Numbered from the stretch's first letter, positions 24,301 to 38,167 are shown. The stretch: 64,000 nucleotides of DNA from Pelecanus crispus (GCF_030463565.1 NC_134653.1:27465150-27529149); one strand, 5' to 3'. The notes: generated by a model from the letters alone, not told the origin. A program made the numbers and translations.

Positions 24301-27300
24301 GCCTCAGCATTCAGGTGCCGTTTTTCCTGCTGTCTCTGCAACAGCAGCTTTCTTAACAGGGGGCAAGTTTGACTGGTGCTTGGGGTCCCCTTTTGAGCGG
24401 CTTGGCTCCGACTGTAGACAGTGATAAGGGAGGGGAAATGTCAGAAGGACAAAAGCGATGTGCTTGCCTGTCCCTGCCCGCTAAGCCTCCTCTCCTGTTG
24501 ACTGCTGTGCAGGGACTGCAGTAATAAGTCATGGATCATGCTCTGACCAGAGCAGGTACCTTCTGCTGCTCTCCCTAGCAACAAGCCAATACCCCAAGGA
24601 GGCCTTAATCAAGCAGACAAATTATCTTCCCGTAATTGATTCTCCAGACTGGACTGTTCCTGGCTGAGCGTGCTTAAAGCCTTCTGCCTCTTGTACTGTG
24701 CCAGGGCCCTCCCTCCCTCCTTTGCCGGCTTGTTTTTCTTTCCTTTCCTGTGTTTTTTGCTGCTTCCTTTTGCCCTCATTGCTGTACCTGCCAGGGTGAC
24801 TCTGGGCCTCCTGTCTCAGCACTGCGGGCTCCTCCTATGTTTAAGTTGTTCCCTTGCCTGTAAAAATGCCTCTTGTAGGGATGTGTCTGTAGAAGCCTTG
24901 CCCTGGTGGACATAGCCCCTAATGCTGCAGCCAGGCCATCAGCTCTCTGGTAAGTGCTGAAGCATGAGACCCGATGCCCCACGCACGCTTTGAACCCTGG
25001 CAGCTCTGCTCCTCGCCTCCTTGGTGTTCCTGTGCAGCTCCAGAAGTGCAGCTAAATGCCATCTCTGGGGCAGGGCACCGAGTAGCTGACCGCTCCTCCT
25101 CCGCTGTTGCTTTAGAGGTAAATATATCTGCTGTCAGAAAAGGGACAGGGAGACGTGGGTAGATGCTTTAGTCTGAATTATCTGACAGTTGGTATTTTAT
25201 TTGAGCTCTGCTAAGCTCTATTTCTCTTGGCGGGGACGTGGGGGGGGGTGGGGCATGATACACAGGACCCCAAGCTCTCAGACACTTGTGCAGCAGCTGA
25301 GAAAATGCCAGGTTTATTTCCAGGGAAATGGGTTGTCTATTATCCCCTAATTTCTGCAAGTAAAATAGGCTTAAAGATTGCTTCAGCTGCAGAAGCTTTT
25401 TTTTCTTTGCATGAGACAAATCAGCTACTTAGCGACACGGCTGTTGATGCCCATGGGACTTGTAGGCAGAGGACTGCAAAGCACTGGAGGCTGGATTAAC
25501 CCAATGCTACTGCAACTGGTGCTGTGTGGGGGTTTGTAATTGTGGGGATTTGCATCTAACAGGGATCTGGACCCTGGATGCAGGGAAGCAGACTGTTTGT
25601 ATTATCTGCAGCAAGCTTAGAGAGGAAACAAAACCCCACTCCCTCAGATGCTGGAGAAATGGCTGCAAGTGAGAAATCCTGTGAACCATTGAGCAAGAAG
25701 CAAGGGCAGCCAGCAGCCTGTCCCCTACTGCCTGCCTAGATGCAGCATTCAGTGAGGAACGGTGCCTGCCCTGTGTATGAGGGATCAGTGCCCTGCTTCC
25801 AACCCTAGTCCAGTCCTCCCGAGGGAATGAGAGCTCTTCTAGGTACATCTCCTTGTTTCTCATGTGAAACAAGTTGTTCCTTGCATCGTTCCCAACCCCC
25901 TCCTTGGGGTCTGGCCTTTCTCCCACTTACCCCTTCCCTAGGTGCCAACTCTACTCTTCAGCAGGCATTAGCCAGCAGTCCCCAGGCTGCACCATAAGCC
26001 TGGTCATGTGAGATCCGCCCAGGATCAGTCCAGGCAGCATTAGGGAGGGACTGCAGCAACCAGAGGGGCCTGCAGGTGTTGGAAGAAGGATCTCTAGCTC
26101 TCAATCAGAAATATGGGGTGGGAAAAGGATGAAACCATCTCGTGCTTCCCTTGGCTTTTTTCTGGGATAAAAATCTTCCTCTCTCCACATAAGGCTCAGT
26201 CAGTGTTCCTGCCTCCTGGGAACTCAGCTAATGTAAGCAAATTCAGAGCTGTCCTGAGATGAAACGATTATGAGATCTGAAATTAATTGCTAGTTGTTTG
26301 TCTCCAGGACCTGTCCCAGGGGACCTAATCCTTAGGCCCTCCCTTCTTTGAGTCCATGAAGCTGAGGGCTCAGCACATTTTTTTATTAGCACTGAATCCC
26401 TTCAACTTCTTGCTCATCAGCTAAATTCTTTGGTGGCTGCAGGGAAGGGGTGTAATGGCTCCTGATGTTGCTCTGGTGGGACTTGCAGCAGCCACAGTGG
26501 TGCTTGACCCTCTTCTTAGCTTTGTGGGGTTTGGAGGAGCTTGTTCAGCCCAAGAATGTTGAGGTTCCTGGAGTCCCAGCCTCATTTCCTTGTCTCTGTG
26601 CTATGGAGAGAGGCTGGGAGGAGATGATAACAGTCAGAAAGGATTTCAGTGATGAAGGATGCCTGCTAGTTCCTGCCTGTCTCTCTGGGGAATTACAGCT
26701 TTCTCCCCCTACCCCCTCTTATTTTTACATTTACTTTGCCTCCAAATGTAAAATTTTCCTGATGCCAGAGACTCCCATTGTTGTGCATCCCCTCATTCAT
26801 TAACAGGCACTGCCAGTAGTGGCTAATTAGCCAGGAGTCAGGTATCTCTTGGCTGCTCTTCCTTGCATAGAACCTAGTGACAGGCATGTCTGGATGGCTT
26901 CTGTTCTTTAAGCAGTGATTTAGGGGATGGACTCTGGGCTTTTTAATCATCTACTTAGCATAATCTGCTTGCTTTGCTTCCCTGTGGCACAGGGTGCTGC
27001 TGTGCGGGGCTGGCTTTAGCTGCCTCTAGTGAGACATGAAAAAGGAAAGAGAAGCCTCAAAAGCACTGACCTAGACTAACCCAGTCCGAGCTGTTCTGAG
27101 GATGGGCCCGGCGCCTCTGCGAAGATGGAGGCAGCGCACAAACAGGCCACTCCCGTGAGAAGTCCCTCAGTTGCGTCTCCATCCTTGTGCCTGAGTTCTT
27201 TTGATCAACTGTGGGGAGAGCCCACGCTGTGGAGAGAAGGGAGTGCAAAGGTGGCCGTTCTTCTACCACCCTCCCTCTGCAACTGGAGTAGGACATGGAT

Positions 27301-30300
27301 ATCTGTAGGTGATGATGCAGCTGAGCGCCTCTCCTCCTCCTGGCTCTGCTGTCACTTTCACTCTGTCCTTGAAGGTGCGTTCAAGAGAGCTGTGAACCCT
27401 TGGCCTTCCTCCTGCTGCCACCTGATCCATCCAAGACCTCTGGTTGTTTAGTCTCATTATTTAGGTCTATCCTAGCAAAGCAGGGAATAATGCTACCTCC
27501 TCACTGTAAATGTCATGTATTGGCCTATGTTCTTGTCAGATCTTCAACTGTGTAAGAGTTATGAAGGTACAAGGTCTCTGCTGATTCCTTTTAACTACCA
27601 TCTGCCACCCAGCCTCTGTTATTCCACTCATTGACTCTCTCTATCAAAGTGTCCTGCTTCTCCTGCCTGCCTGTCTTGGACTTCTTCCTTCTGATCTGTG
27701 CCGGGGCAGTGTGAAGCTGCTGGATGACCCTTTCTGCCACCTCCAACAGCCTTTGCAGATGCACCTGCCTCTTGATGCTGCTGGGAACCCTGATCATGGG
27801 TAGTGTTTGGGGGTCTCTGCACTATAAGATGAGGGGAGGGGACAGTTCCTGCCTCTCTCCACAATTCATTCACCAGCTTGTGTCTGTCCAGCTGACATCT
27901 CTGTGAGCAGCAGCTTCTCAAAAACATTGTGTGGGGCAGTTCCTGTACTCCCATGTGACTATTGCCACGTGGCTTTAGTTAACTGACTGGTATTCTCTAA
28001 CTTGGCTTCTTATCTCTAAAGCAGGAATGATGGTGCCTATTTACCCTGTTGCATAAGGGTGACATGAAGTCCTAGTTAATATTCACCTCATGCCATGTGA
28101 AGGCTAGGATCTAATCTGCCAGAGCTGTCATGTGCAGCCCTGAGTGATGTTTTCAAGGGGGAGAAAAAAAAAAAAATCCAAAGCCCTTTAGAGCTGTTTC
28201 CTTGCAGTCTTCTAGACACAAGTGATTTCATGGCATTTTAAAAATGCATCTAATGCCACAATGTCTCAGCAATGCACATCAATGTCTGAGAAGCAGAGCA
28301 GTGAGACCAGAACAGATACTCTGTTCTCCACCCAGCTTTGGATTAGCCAAGATGTTTCAAAATGAAACTCACTCAGATGAGCAAAGTAAAACCGTGGTGA
28401 CGCTTGTGAAAAGGAAAGCCTAGACGCATACAGTTCGGGAGTTACTAACTCCATGCACACAGCTGCCTTTGCTCTTCCAGAACCAGTCACTGTGAAAAAT
28501 CTGGGTTTTTTTCTATGCCAGGGAACACCCTGCTTGTAAAGATCACTCTGTGTGTACTGCCTGGATGTTTTGTGGATTCAGGTTTGATCCTTTGCCCTCA
28601 AGAAAGGAAGTAGTTACACTGAAGTAGCCAGCTTTGGGGATGATGCAAGTGGAGGATACATAAGGTTCCCTGACATGGCTTTGCCAAGATAGCCAAGTTG
28701 TAATCCACAGCTTCTTGACTGCAGTTCTGGGCTGTGATCTAGCTCTCCAGACAAATGCTGCCTTCGCCTGCTACCCATCTCCCTCTCCACTCTGAATTGC
28801 AGTCCAGTGTGGCTTGGCTTTGCCCTCAAAAATACACTCCCTGGATTCAGGGATGCAGATGGTGGCACTTGCACTAGAACATGCAGTTCTCCTGCAATGC
28901 TGAATTAAGGAATCCTCAAGACTTCTGAAAACAAGAATTAATAACATCCAAAGATTCTGCATCTGTCAAAATACCACAGAATTGGTGTTGATAGCTTAAA
29001 AAGCCTATGTCTGCAGAGAGGAGCATTTCTTAATCTGTTACTCTTTACACTATAAATGTCAATTTAATGAGAAAGCGAAGCTGGAGTTATGTAACACTCC
29101 AGGATGTATTCTGCTCATTAAGTGTCAGTGATCTATGCAACTGTAAAAGGGCACTAAAACTGAATTCCCATTAGGATATAAGGGACTGACAATTGTGCAG
29201 TAAAGTCATGCTGGTCCCTGCTGTGGAAATTTTGTCCTCCAGCTTTTGAGTTTTTAATTTTAACACCCCCCCCCCCCCACCCCCCCCCCCCCCCCAGTAA
29301 ATCCCCCAAGAGCTTGACTTTCTTGTTTGGTTAGGCAGCAAACTCAAGCAGGGTCAGCTACAAGGTGGGGTGCAGGCTGTTTACTGGAAGCTGCAGACCT
29401 GAGACATGATTTTGCAGTAAAGGAGAATTGAACCCCTTGCTTTCAGTGTGGCAAACCTGTCTGAGTATCACCTGGGCAGCTGAAATAGTCTCTCTGGGTG
29501 ACTGCACAGCTGATACTGCTAACCCTTCATTGTACGTGGCAGACAGCTATTGTCAAGAACCCACTAGCTTGGGTGCAGAGGGCAAACTGCCTCCCAGCAT
29601 CACCTTTGACAGTTTAATCAAGCAGAGAAACCAGACAACCTGGACTGCATCTCTCCTCCTTGCTTCAGCTGCTGTTGCATTGAGCCCACTGTGCTGCAAC
29701 AAGCTTTCTCCTTCCATGTTTCTGTGTGGACTCTGCTTCTGGCCTGGGGCATTCAGCTACTAATAGCATGTGGCCTGACTCCTCTCCCAGACTCAGCACC
29801 AGGTGCCACAGTACAGTCACTTCTGTCAGCAGCTCTTTAGAAGAATGGCTGACAGGATAAACAGCAGCCCACTGTGTCCCGTGCAAGGCACGTTGCACCT
29901 TTGCTGCAGTCATAGCCCTGGGTTGAATACATCAGTGTTTAATGTGGTAGTGGAAACAGGTGGGACCTCTGGCTTTAGCGGGGAGCAGGTTTGTGGTTAA
30001 GGGGGTCTAGACGAACATACCTGTGCGTAACTGGAGGCTCTCGCATTTGATGCTTTGCTGACTTAGTCTATTTGTAAATATTTAGTATCTGGTTGGGCTC
30101 TGTAGCATGAATAGCATAAGACTATTCCTGCTTGGTGGAAGTATGATTGGCTCTTAACAGAGTTTACAGTTCCAGATGTCCTGGCATTGCTATGTATTGA
30201 AACAGGAGTGCCTGAAGAAATGTATCTTATCCTTTCTTCTTTATGAGTTCATGGGTGGCTCAGGTTTGTACTTGCTGGATGTTTTGGGTGCCACTGAGAG

Positions 30301-32966
30301 CGGCGGGGGACACAACTACAGTTAGTTTGTTTCTGACCCGCTGGTTTGCTATTTGGCCGTAGGGAGGGACACCTGATGCGTGATCTGGCTCCAGCATTGC
30401 AGGTCCTTTCCATCGCCCATACCACATGTCCATAACAGCCCAAACATAATTAAAACCTGGCAGATGCTCTAAGCAGTCTGTATGGCTGGGCTTGTTAATT
30501 ATCTCCGGGACCCATCTGACATGCTGCCAGAAAGCAGAAATCGCATTTCAGAAGAGAACAAGGGGGTCCTGCATCAGCTCTGTGAAAGCCAGAAGCCAAA
30601 GCCCAGGAGACTGCAAAAGCGAGAGGAGAATTCAGTTCCTGAATGTGGTCTCCACGCACTGATTTCTCCCTGCTGTCCCAAATCCCCACTAGATTTCAGA
30701 AATGCCTTCAAAGTATTGCTGCTACACCCATGCTTTTTACGGGACCTTGAAGGCAGGGAAGGGTGCAAGCCAAGGGCACGGGTTCAGAGGCAGAGATTAT
30801 AGTAAAATACTCCCACTAGCAGATGGGGGGAAGTGGAGAATTCAGATCAGGTAAAAACAGCCTGGCTGGACAAAATTAGGCCCCAATATATCCAAATGAA
30901 GCAGCTATTTCTTGCCTTCCTGCTACTGGCAACATCCACTTTCTTGCAGCGGCCTCAGATGCCAACTCTGCAGGCGCCTTTTGCCGCAAACTGCAAACCA
31001 GTTCCTCTCCAGTCTTAAAAGAGGAAGCTCTGCTGTTTAATATTTAATCAAAACTATTTTGTGTTTTATGTAACACCTGGCTGCCAGGCAGGGCCACCCA
31101 TTTTAGACCTATACTTCCCCTCCATCGCACGTTGCCTTGCTGCCCTCTGCCTGCTTGTGCTCAGAGATGCTCTGTACCCGGCCAGTACTTTGGGCCTGAC
31201 CCCTCTGGGTGGGATTTGGGCTCATGGGGCCCAGAGCTCTTCCTCTGGCCACAGACCTGCTCTCTGTGTTGTTAGTAAGTGATGAGTTTGCAGCAGGCAG
31301 TCCTCTGCTCTTCCTGGGTGGTGCAATCAGAGGGAACGCTTCCAGTTTGACTCTCCAACTGGAGAAGAGGTTTGTTCTGCCTGCAAACAGGAGTGTGGGG
31401 GCAGAGGGTTGAGTTAGATAGCAGCAGGGAGGGATTTCTCACTTGGAAGGCCAGAATGCGGCCTGATTTCAGTAAAAGGGAGCTTGGAAAGGAATGGAGA
31501 CAGCCACCCTCTCCAGAGCTCTCCCTGTCTCCAGCAATTCTTATATTTAAGCCTCTCTTCTCTGTCTTGGGAGGGGACGGGGATGAGGTCAAACCTGCTC
31601 TCTGCATCCTGCACCTCCAGCGCTCTGCAGGATCCCATAGGGAAAATGTCATGTAGCGGAGTGGGTCTGGAAAAGGACTCTGGTCCCTTGGTCTTGTTCT
31701 GTGGTTCGCACCTGCAAATTGGCACAAACAGCCCTGCCCTGTGGGGTGCTGGGGATGAGAGCACTGAAAGTCACAGGGGGCTCAGATTCAGTGGCAAAGT
31801 GGGGCTACAGGTTTGAGAGGCAGATGGCCTGGAAATCATGGTATTATGGATTTTATTCCTTAAGATGCACTGGGGATCTGCCTTGGAGTCGGATCGAAAG
31901 GTACAATGGAAATGTCAATTTGTCAATTCCCATGAGGGATTTTAAGTTGCTGGCACATCAAAGGCATCAAAGACTCTGGAAGTCTCAGGAAAGCCCAAGG
32001 CCATTCTCAATGTGCTGCCAATTTTGTATTTCTTTTTACCCAGTCATGCACTTATTCCTGTGAAGCTAATGGGGCTGATATGACCTCCTCTTTTCTTAGT
32101 CACTTCTCTGTCTTTTCTTCAGCAGTGGTGATCTGTGTCACAGGAACAGGCAACAGGCTTTGCTCGAAGAAAATGAGAAGGGGTGGATTTAAAAGAAGTA
32201 GGGATTGCTCTTTATCTGGTTAGAAAAGCCAGCAAGTGTCAAGGAGAGAACAAGTGTGGGTGTCTGAATATGTTTGTAGTAGTGGAAAGCAGCTGCCATC
32301 CAGTAGCTGTCTGTGGCCAACGAGCCTCGAATCGGGTTCCTTGTGCATGAGGCTCTGCATCATTTCTGGTGCCTCTCCTGGTCCTGGCAGAGAAGTGGGA
32401 GGTAAGGATGGTCACCTCTCTGCCGGCCACTCCAAAGTGGTTTCTACTGAATGGGGTGATCAGCTTGTGGTAGTGCCTCATAATAGGAGACCTTCCCTGC
32501 AGGCAGGGAAGTTATACTGGGATAGAGAAGGACAAAGTGGGATGCAGAGCTGGGGGCAGGCTCAGCTTGGCATGTAGGTGTGTGTATCTGCAAGGCTGCC
32601 AGCTTTAGCCATGCTCCTAGGGCCAAACACCTTGCAAGCCCTGCTGGGAGGGTTGTCTGTGCTGTGCAATTGCCACTTCAGTGGGAGTGATTTCAATGCA
32701 CTTGGGAGAAGTTGAGGAACTGCAAGACTACATAAAAAGGAGTAAATAGCAAACCAGGTCAGGGAGAGGGGTGTTGGCGCTGACCCTGCACCGTCTGGCT
32801 GAGGTTTTCTGAGAGACTGAGCAGAGGCTGCCATGCAGGTTTTCAGTCCTCCCTTTCTCTGAGAAGGGCAGTAGTGGCAGACTGGGATGGTGCTTGGCTG
32901 CAGCACAGTTTCTCCTGGCAGATCCCCCTCCGTGCCCATCCACACTATTCCTGTCAGGCTGCTTAC
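21396..32966 (-). other. LRRC75B: LRRC75B intron 3
   Basis: This 11.6 kb intron has donor GTAAGC at 32966-32961 and its acceptor before 21395. Contents seen are a C13-A-C16 tract (29266-29295), a 13-A run (28164-28176), a G-rich patch near 25237-25254 and otherwise unique sequence. No nested gene or exon was recognised in either strand. Confidence 0.85.
29266..29295. repeat. Poly-C tract C13-A-C16 (poly-G in LRRC75B pre-mRNA)
   Basis: Thirteen C, one A, sixteen C on the + strand. On the transcribed (-) strand sense this is G16-T-G13 inside intron 3, a strong quadruplex-type tract and also a place where assemblies often err in length. Confidence 0.9.
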
Positions 32967-33079
32967 CACACTTGGGACTTCCTCCGGGGCATGCCGTGCC
33001 GGTGCCATTTTGAGTGGGGAGTTAGGTGGTAAATCAGCTGCCTGCAGATCCTGTCCGAGGATTTCCAGGGATCATATTC
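32967..33079 (-). CDS. LRRC75B: LRRC75B coding exon 3
   Basis: The acceptor is tttgctttcag just before 33079. The exon reads EYDPWKSSDRICRQLIYHLT, then PHSK and a basic stretch ending RKSQV plus two bases (TG) of a Cys codon. The donor GTAAGC follows. The length is 113 bases (37 codons + 2), which fits exon 4's single-base start to give ...SQVCLKTSLQ. An alternative donor GTGTGG six bases upstream in the transcript would break the frame with exon 4, so GTAAGC was chosen. The WKSSD and RQLIYHLTPHSK motifs are typical of LRRC75B. Confidence 0.95.
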
Positions 33080-36000
33080 CTGAAAGCAAAGGGGCAGGTT
33101 AGCCTCTGCGTGCACCACAGCAGAACAGGAGGCAAGGGGAAGGACAGAAGAAGATGGGAAAGGAACAGAGGTGGTAGTGGAGCAGGGGCATGTGTAAAGG
33201 GGGGGAAGATGAGGAAAAGAGGATGAAAGAGGAATGGTGAGAAGGCCTGAGATGCCTCTGTGCCACAGGCCATCTCCTCCTGGGGTGGATGAGGACCAGT
33301 AGGAGCTCTGCACTGCCAGGAAGGACCACAGCCAGCATGTTCCTGCCCAGAGTGGGGCTACAATTTCACACCCTACCAAGGAGCAAGTGGAGGTCAGAAG
33401 AAGGGGTTATTTTCTAGAGCTGTGGCAGGGGGTCCTGCTCTAGGCCAGGCAACACACAGGAAAGGGAGGGGTCGCTGACAATGCGAGAAGAGCTCTGTGC
33501 AGGGACTCCCTACGCCCTTTTCTTCAAAAGATCTCCACTTTCTAAAAAGACCAATGTGGTGACAGCATGGGTGTCTCGGCTCCTCAGGAGCACCCATCCC
33601 CAGCTGGGCAGACAAGCTGCCAACTCATTGTGTTACAGGACTATGCTAAATTTCTCTTAATTACCTTGTTGCCATGCCTCCCAAACTCTTAGCTGCATAC
33701 TGTCTTTGGACTGACCATCTGTTCCCCTCACGTGGAAAGTTCAGCAGTCAGCACCCTTGCCCCATCCCCCAGGTGCTTCTTGCTGGGAGAGATGTGCCCT
33801 GGGACATCCCCACCCCTCCTGCACCAGCACCCTGACTCTGTTCCTGCCTGTAATCCAGCTGGGAGATGCTGGGACAGGGAACCAGTGAGTTCCCCATACT
33901 CCATCCTACTTCCTTGCAGTCCATTCTGCTCCTGGAGGTTTCAGTTTGGGAGCTTCCCAATGCCAGCAGTTCCCTCCAGCCCCTGCAGTAACTCATCAGG
34001 AAAAGATGGCACCAAGATGGTTGCTACTTTCCTGGGTTTATTTTTGCACGCGTCTCTGTCGCCATGACTTTGAACAGCACCTCTCTTCCTCTGGTGAAGC
34101 AAAATGGCAAGTGGCAGCTGCTGAAGGCTGGGATTTCTGCCCCCTCTATCATATTTTCCAAATGCTGAGACACCTGCATTCCCATTCCTCAGCCCTCCAG
34201 CCATGGTGCAACATGTGCATTTAGGGATTTGATAAGTAAACATATAGTAAAGCTGTCAGAGAATATGCTAATTTATTCTTTATTGCAAGTGGTTAAAGTG
34301 CCATACTGTGGGCCAACAGCTGCACTGTGAGTTTCCTAAGCAGTCACTGAATCAGCTGAACTCCCCAGGGATGCGCTACCAGCATGTGGCCGTTCTACTG
34401 TGCCAAGTGGAGAGGGATCCCAGCCTCAGTGCTCAGCCAAACACCCACTGTGGATCCCTAGGATCCCAGCTCCCCTAGGAACCCCACAGGGACTGGCCCG
34501 TGTCCTTGGATTAGGTGCCTTGTTCTAGACTACTACTGTGCTGGCAAGGGTGCGAACTGGCACCCTGCTGTCACCTACAACCGCAGACCTTTCCAAGTGG
34601 GTGCACGTGCACACCAGGCTTCAGCACAGAAGCTGGCACAATGCTGCAAGTGTTTGTTGGCTCACAACTGAGAATTACCCTCCTGTTCCTTCCTGTGTCC
34701 TCACTGCTTTAATTTCCACTGACGGACTGGGAACTGCGCTCAGCCTGCTTGCCTGTAATGCAGTGACACCCACCAGATGCTCAGCCAGGGTCGGAGAGGG
34801 GATGTTGCCTGCCGATGTTTGTGCTGGGAAGGGTGCTGGTGCTGTAGTGTGCTGAGTCTCTCCAACCCCTTAATTAAACTCCTGTTGGCTTTGAGGGGCA
34901 GACCAGGTGTTCAATATCTTCATTAGGAATGGGGAAAATCTTATCTATATAATGGTACATGTGTCAGTGCAGATAAGCATGTGCATCTGTAAGACATGAA
35001 AATAGAGGTGGGGGGAGGTATATGCAGGTATATAAAAACTGTAGTGTGTTATCTGCTAGGCACCTGGGTACTGGAGTAGGGTAATGTGCCATCATGCTGC
35101 TCCCCTGAAGAGCACTGCACAGGATGAGGTTGGAGATGGTCTGGTAGAACAGCTGGAGATGAGGTCAAGTGAAGTATGGTTAAGAAGTACTACTGCTGCA
35201 ACCCACCCTCTTCCTTTTTAGATGCACAAAATATTTGCACAAAAATTACACTTGAAAAGACAACTTTCCAGGCTGCATTGCAGCCCAGTGATGACGATTA
35301 AACTTTGGCAAAATGTAGTTTGGCTATTGAGACCTGACTGGTTAATTGTTATCAGAGAGGCCCAAGACATGGCAGAACAAGGTTAGAGATTCCACTAATC
35401 TAAACCAGGTAGTCAGTGTATTCCCCAGGGCACTGCTGTTTGCTGTGTGTACCTAGTATCCCTCTTTGACTAAAGAAATTCACTCTGTTGCTCTCATTAT
35501 AAAGCAAACATGACACCTGCCAAGCCTGATGAGCTGAAGGTATTGCAAATCCAAGTGTTTGTGGTGGCAAAGGATAATAGAAGTAGATAGAATAGTAGAT
35601 GCAGGAGTTGCAGCGGTATCTGTGATGTTTGTCTGCACTCAGCCTCACTTTTCTTTGCCTCTGCTTTCCTCGCTCTCTGAAGGAAAGTGCTGGAGCAGTG
35701 CAGGGATACTGTGCATGTAACACATTTGCTTCTTGACCCTGAGTTGCAATATATTCCTACAGCACCATTCTTTACTCAGAGATCTGGGAGGTTATAGGAG
35801 GGATGTAATGCTGGGTTAGGGTAGTTACATATGGCAAAGGGCCAGGGAAGAGAGAGGTTCTTGTCCTCCTCCTGCAGAGGCACCAGCCTGGGCAGAGGTG
35901 CAGAGATCTCTGTTCCCCTCTGCAGCCCCAGAAGCCCCCCATAAGCTAGCTGCTTCGAACCTCTGGGGCACACCAGTGAATATGGCATCACCATCTGCCC

Positions 36001-36297
36001 CATATATTTTTATCTGGCCTGTACCCTGTCATCGAGTTTATTATTGGCACAAAAAGTAAATTCCTGATTTCTGTGCGCATAACCGCCCCCTCCTTCAGTT
36101 GCATTCATGTTCTGAGGTAGTTGTAACTGATTTCTACAGAAATATGCACAACAATCTATATGCTACCACTCCAAGGGCATACGCTGGCTGGTTCTGAAGG
36201 ATTGCAGAGCACCACCCAGCACCAGCCACCCCATTAGGGCTCACTTTGTATCAGTGCTATGTCATAAAATCTCTATTGACCTGAGGGAAGGGTTCAC
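33080..36297 (-). other. LRRC75B: LRRC75B intron 2
   Basis: This 3.2 kb intron has donor GTGAAC at 36297 and acceptor at 33081-33080. A long purine-rich block on the + strand (33113-33247) reads as pyrimidine-rich in the transcript just upstream of the acceptor. No other feature was recognised. Confidence 0.85.
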
Positions 36298-36426
36298 CTT
36301 TTTGGGACACTGCAGATCTCTAGCAAGGCTCATCAGCAAGTCATGGGAGATGGGATCCACCAAGTTGAGGAAAGTCGCATTTTTGTAGAGCACTTCATTG
36401 AGGAATGTTCCTTCCAGTCCCAGGTC
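36298..36426 (-). CDS. LRRC75B: LRRC75B coding exon 2
   Basis: The acceptor is ttcttgtag before 36426 and the donor is AAG|GTGAAC at 36297. The exon is 129 bases, exactly 43 codons, phase 0 at both ends. It encodes DLGLEGTFLNEVLYKNATFL, then NLVDPISHDLLMSLARDLQC and PKK. The FLNLVDPISHDLL-type segment is the most conserved N-terminal block of the LRRC75 family. It is too short and too embedded in non-coding sequence to be picked up as an ATG open frame. Confidence 0.95.
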
Positions 36427-37589
36427 CTACAAGAAAAAACACGGCCAGTTGGACACACAGGCTCCCTTGGAGCTATAACCATGAAGTGTTTTGAAAGCAG
36501 AAAGTAAATCTCATGAAGTGCCAGCTGGTTGTTCAATACAGGAGACTATCCAACAAAGGTGAAGAAGCTGTGTCTGACCCAGCATTTCTGTGATGGGGGA
36601 TGTGGACAGCCAGAGAGCTGAATGAGATGCAGTGTTAAGCTGAGCTAGTCAGCCTAGGGACTGACCACCTTGTTTCCACTTTCCACACACAGGAAGGTGA
36701 GAGCAATATCGTTTCCAGGCTGGCTAGAGTCCAGACAGAATTAGCTCCAGAGAAACTTACAATTTTGTCAGCTTCTATGTGTGAATCTGCTGAAGAAGCC
36801 GAGCAGGAAGGCTGGCTCTAAACCTGCTTCTTCAATCTCAGCTTTTCTGGAAGAATCAAACCTTTCTCTGGTATTTAGATACTGCCATACACCCTGGTGG
36901 TGGCTGGTTGACTGAAAGTCCTGCCTCTCAGTATGAGCTTAGCTGTGCTTTCAATTTCTCAGGAAGCACTAAGCACTGGCAGCATTGTCTTTTGGGTCTA
37001 ATAGTAAATTTATAGGTAGCTCTACACAACAGTCATGGGGAGTCCTCTTCCCATCCCACAGTGTGAGCTAGGGGAACATCTGTGGTCCATGTGACTTACC
37101 TGCATGGACCAGGGTATGGGGCACCTTTGGACATGCTGGAAGAAACCTCAACATCCTTGGGAACAAAAAGCCTCCCTAGAGGCCAGATGGGTGATACTGC
37201 AAAGAACTAGGCTGTTTCTTGCTAAGAGGAAAGCTAAGATCTAATATATGATGCAGTTATTACAATCAGGAGGTACCACAGAGCTTTTTTGGAGGGGGAG
37301 CATCTGGGAAAGACAGATCACATACTCACATGAAAATACCCTGACAGCAGAAGAAAATACTCCAGGAGTAGAAATGTAAAACAAAAAAGCTCCCTGAAAG
37401 ACATAGTTCTGGGTTTGATTCAGTTGACAAGGAGGGCTCAGCTGAAGGAGGAAACAGGTCCTATGCCCATTCTGTATGCTGCTGCCAGGAGAAATGAATA
37501 AGCAAATGGGTGCCCCATATGTTCGTGCTGCTCTGCTGAATGTGTACTTCAGGCACCACCCAGTGAAAGATGCAGAGAGCTCAAAAAAA

Positions 37590-37622
37590 GGGCGGGGGGG
37601 GTGGGGTGGGGTGGGGTGGGGG
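37590..37622 (+). repeat. G-rich tract with (GGGGT) units, quadruplex-type
   Basis: GGG-C-G8 is followed by four T-G4/5 units on the + strand. It satisfies the four-run G-quadruplex pattern several times over. It lies on the template strand of LRRC75B intron 1. Confidence 0.9.
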
Positions 37623-38167
37623 AAAGCTGGGTTTACACATGTACATCAGCAGCAGGGATGGAGCCATAGCTGGCAGAGGTATGGGATCTTAACCCTAAGT
37701 AGCAATCAAAGCCAGTGCTGTGTCTGTTCTCTCCTGCTCTGGATATGCTTGGATCGAGCAGAGAGCACAATACCAAAGAGACCCTGGCTACAGATCTGGT
37801 GGAGAAAGGGAGAATAAAGCAGATGCTTTACAGCCCCATCACTGTGTGTACACAGATGATACCCATAAGCAACCAAAGGAACCCAAGCAGTGGATCAGTC
37901 TTGAAGGACAGACAGCCACAGACACAGCTGGATGTGAGCCAGGAGCATACCAAGGCATCATGTCAATGTCTCCCTTAATCGTAAGGCTTCAGGGAAATGG
38001 AGCCTCCTACGCCAAGTGTAATAGGCACAGATGAAGAAAGCTGCCAAGAGGATGGTATGGCTGGGCATGCAGCAGTAGATGTCAGAGCAGTAATTAAACT
38101 CCCCCAATTGGAGCTATACCATTAAGATGAATCTGCATTCCCATTATAAATCCTGCCTGCGAGGGTT

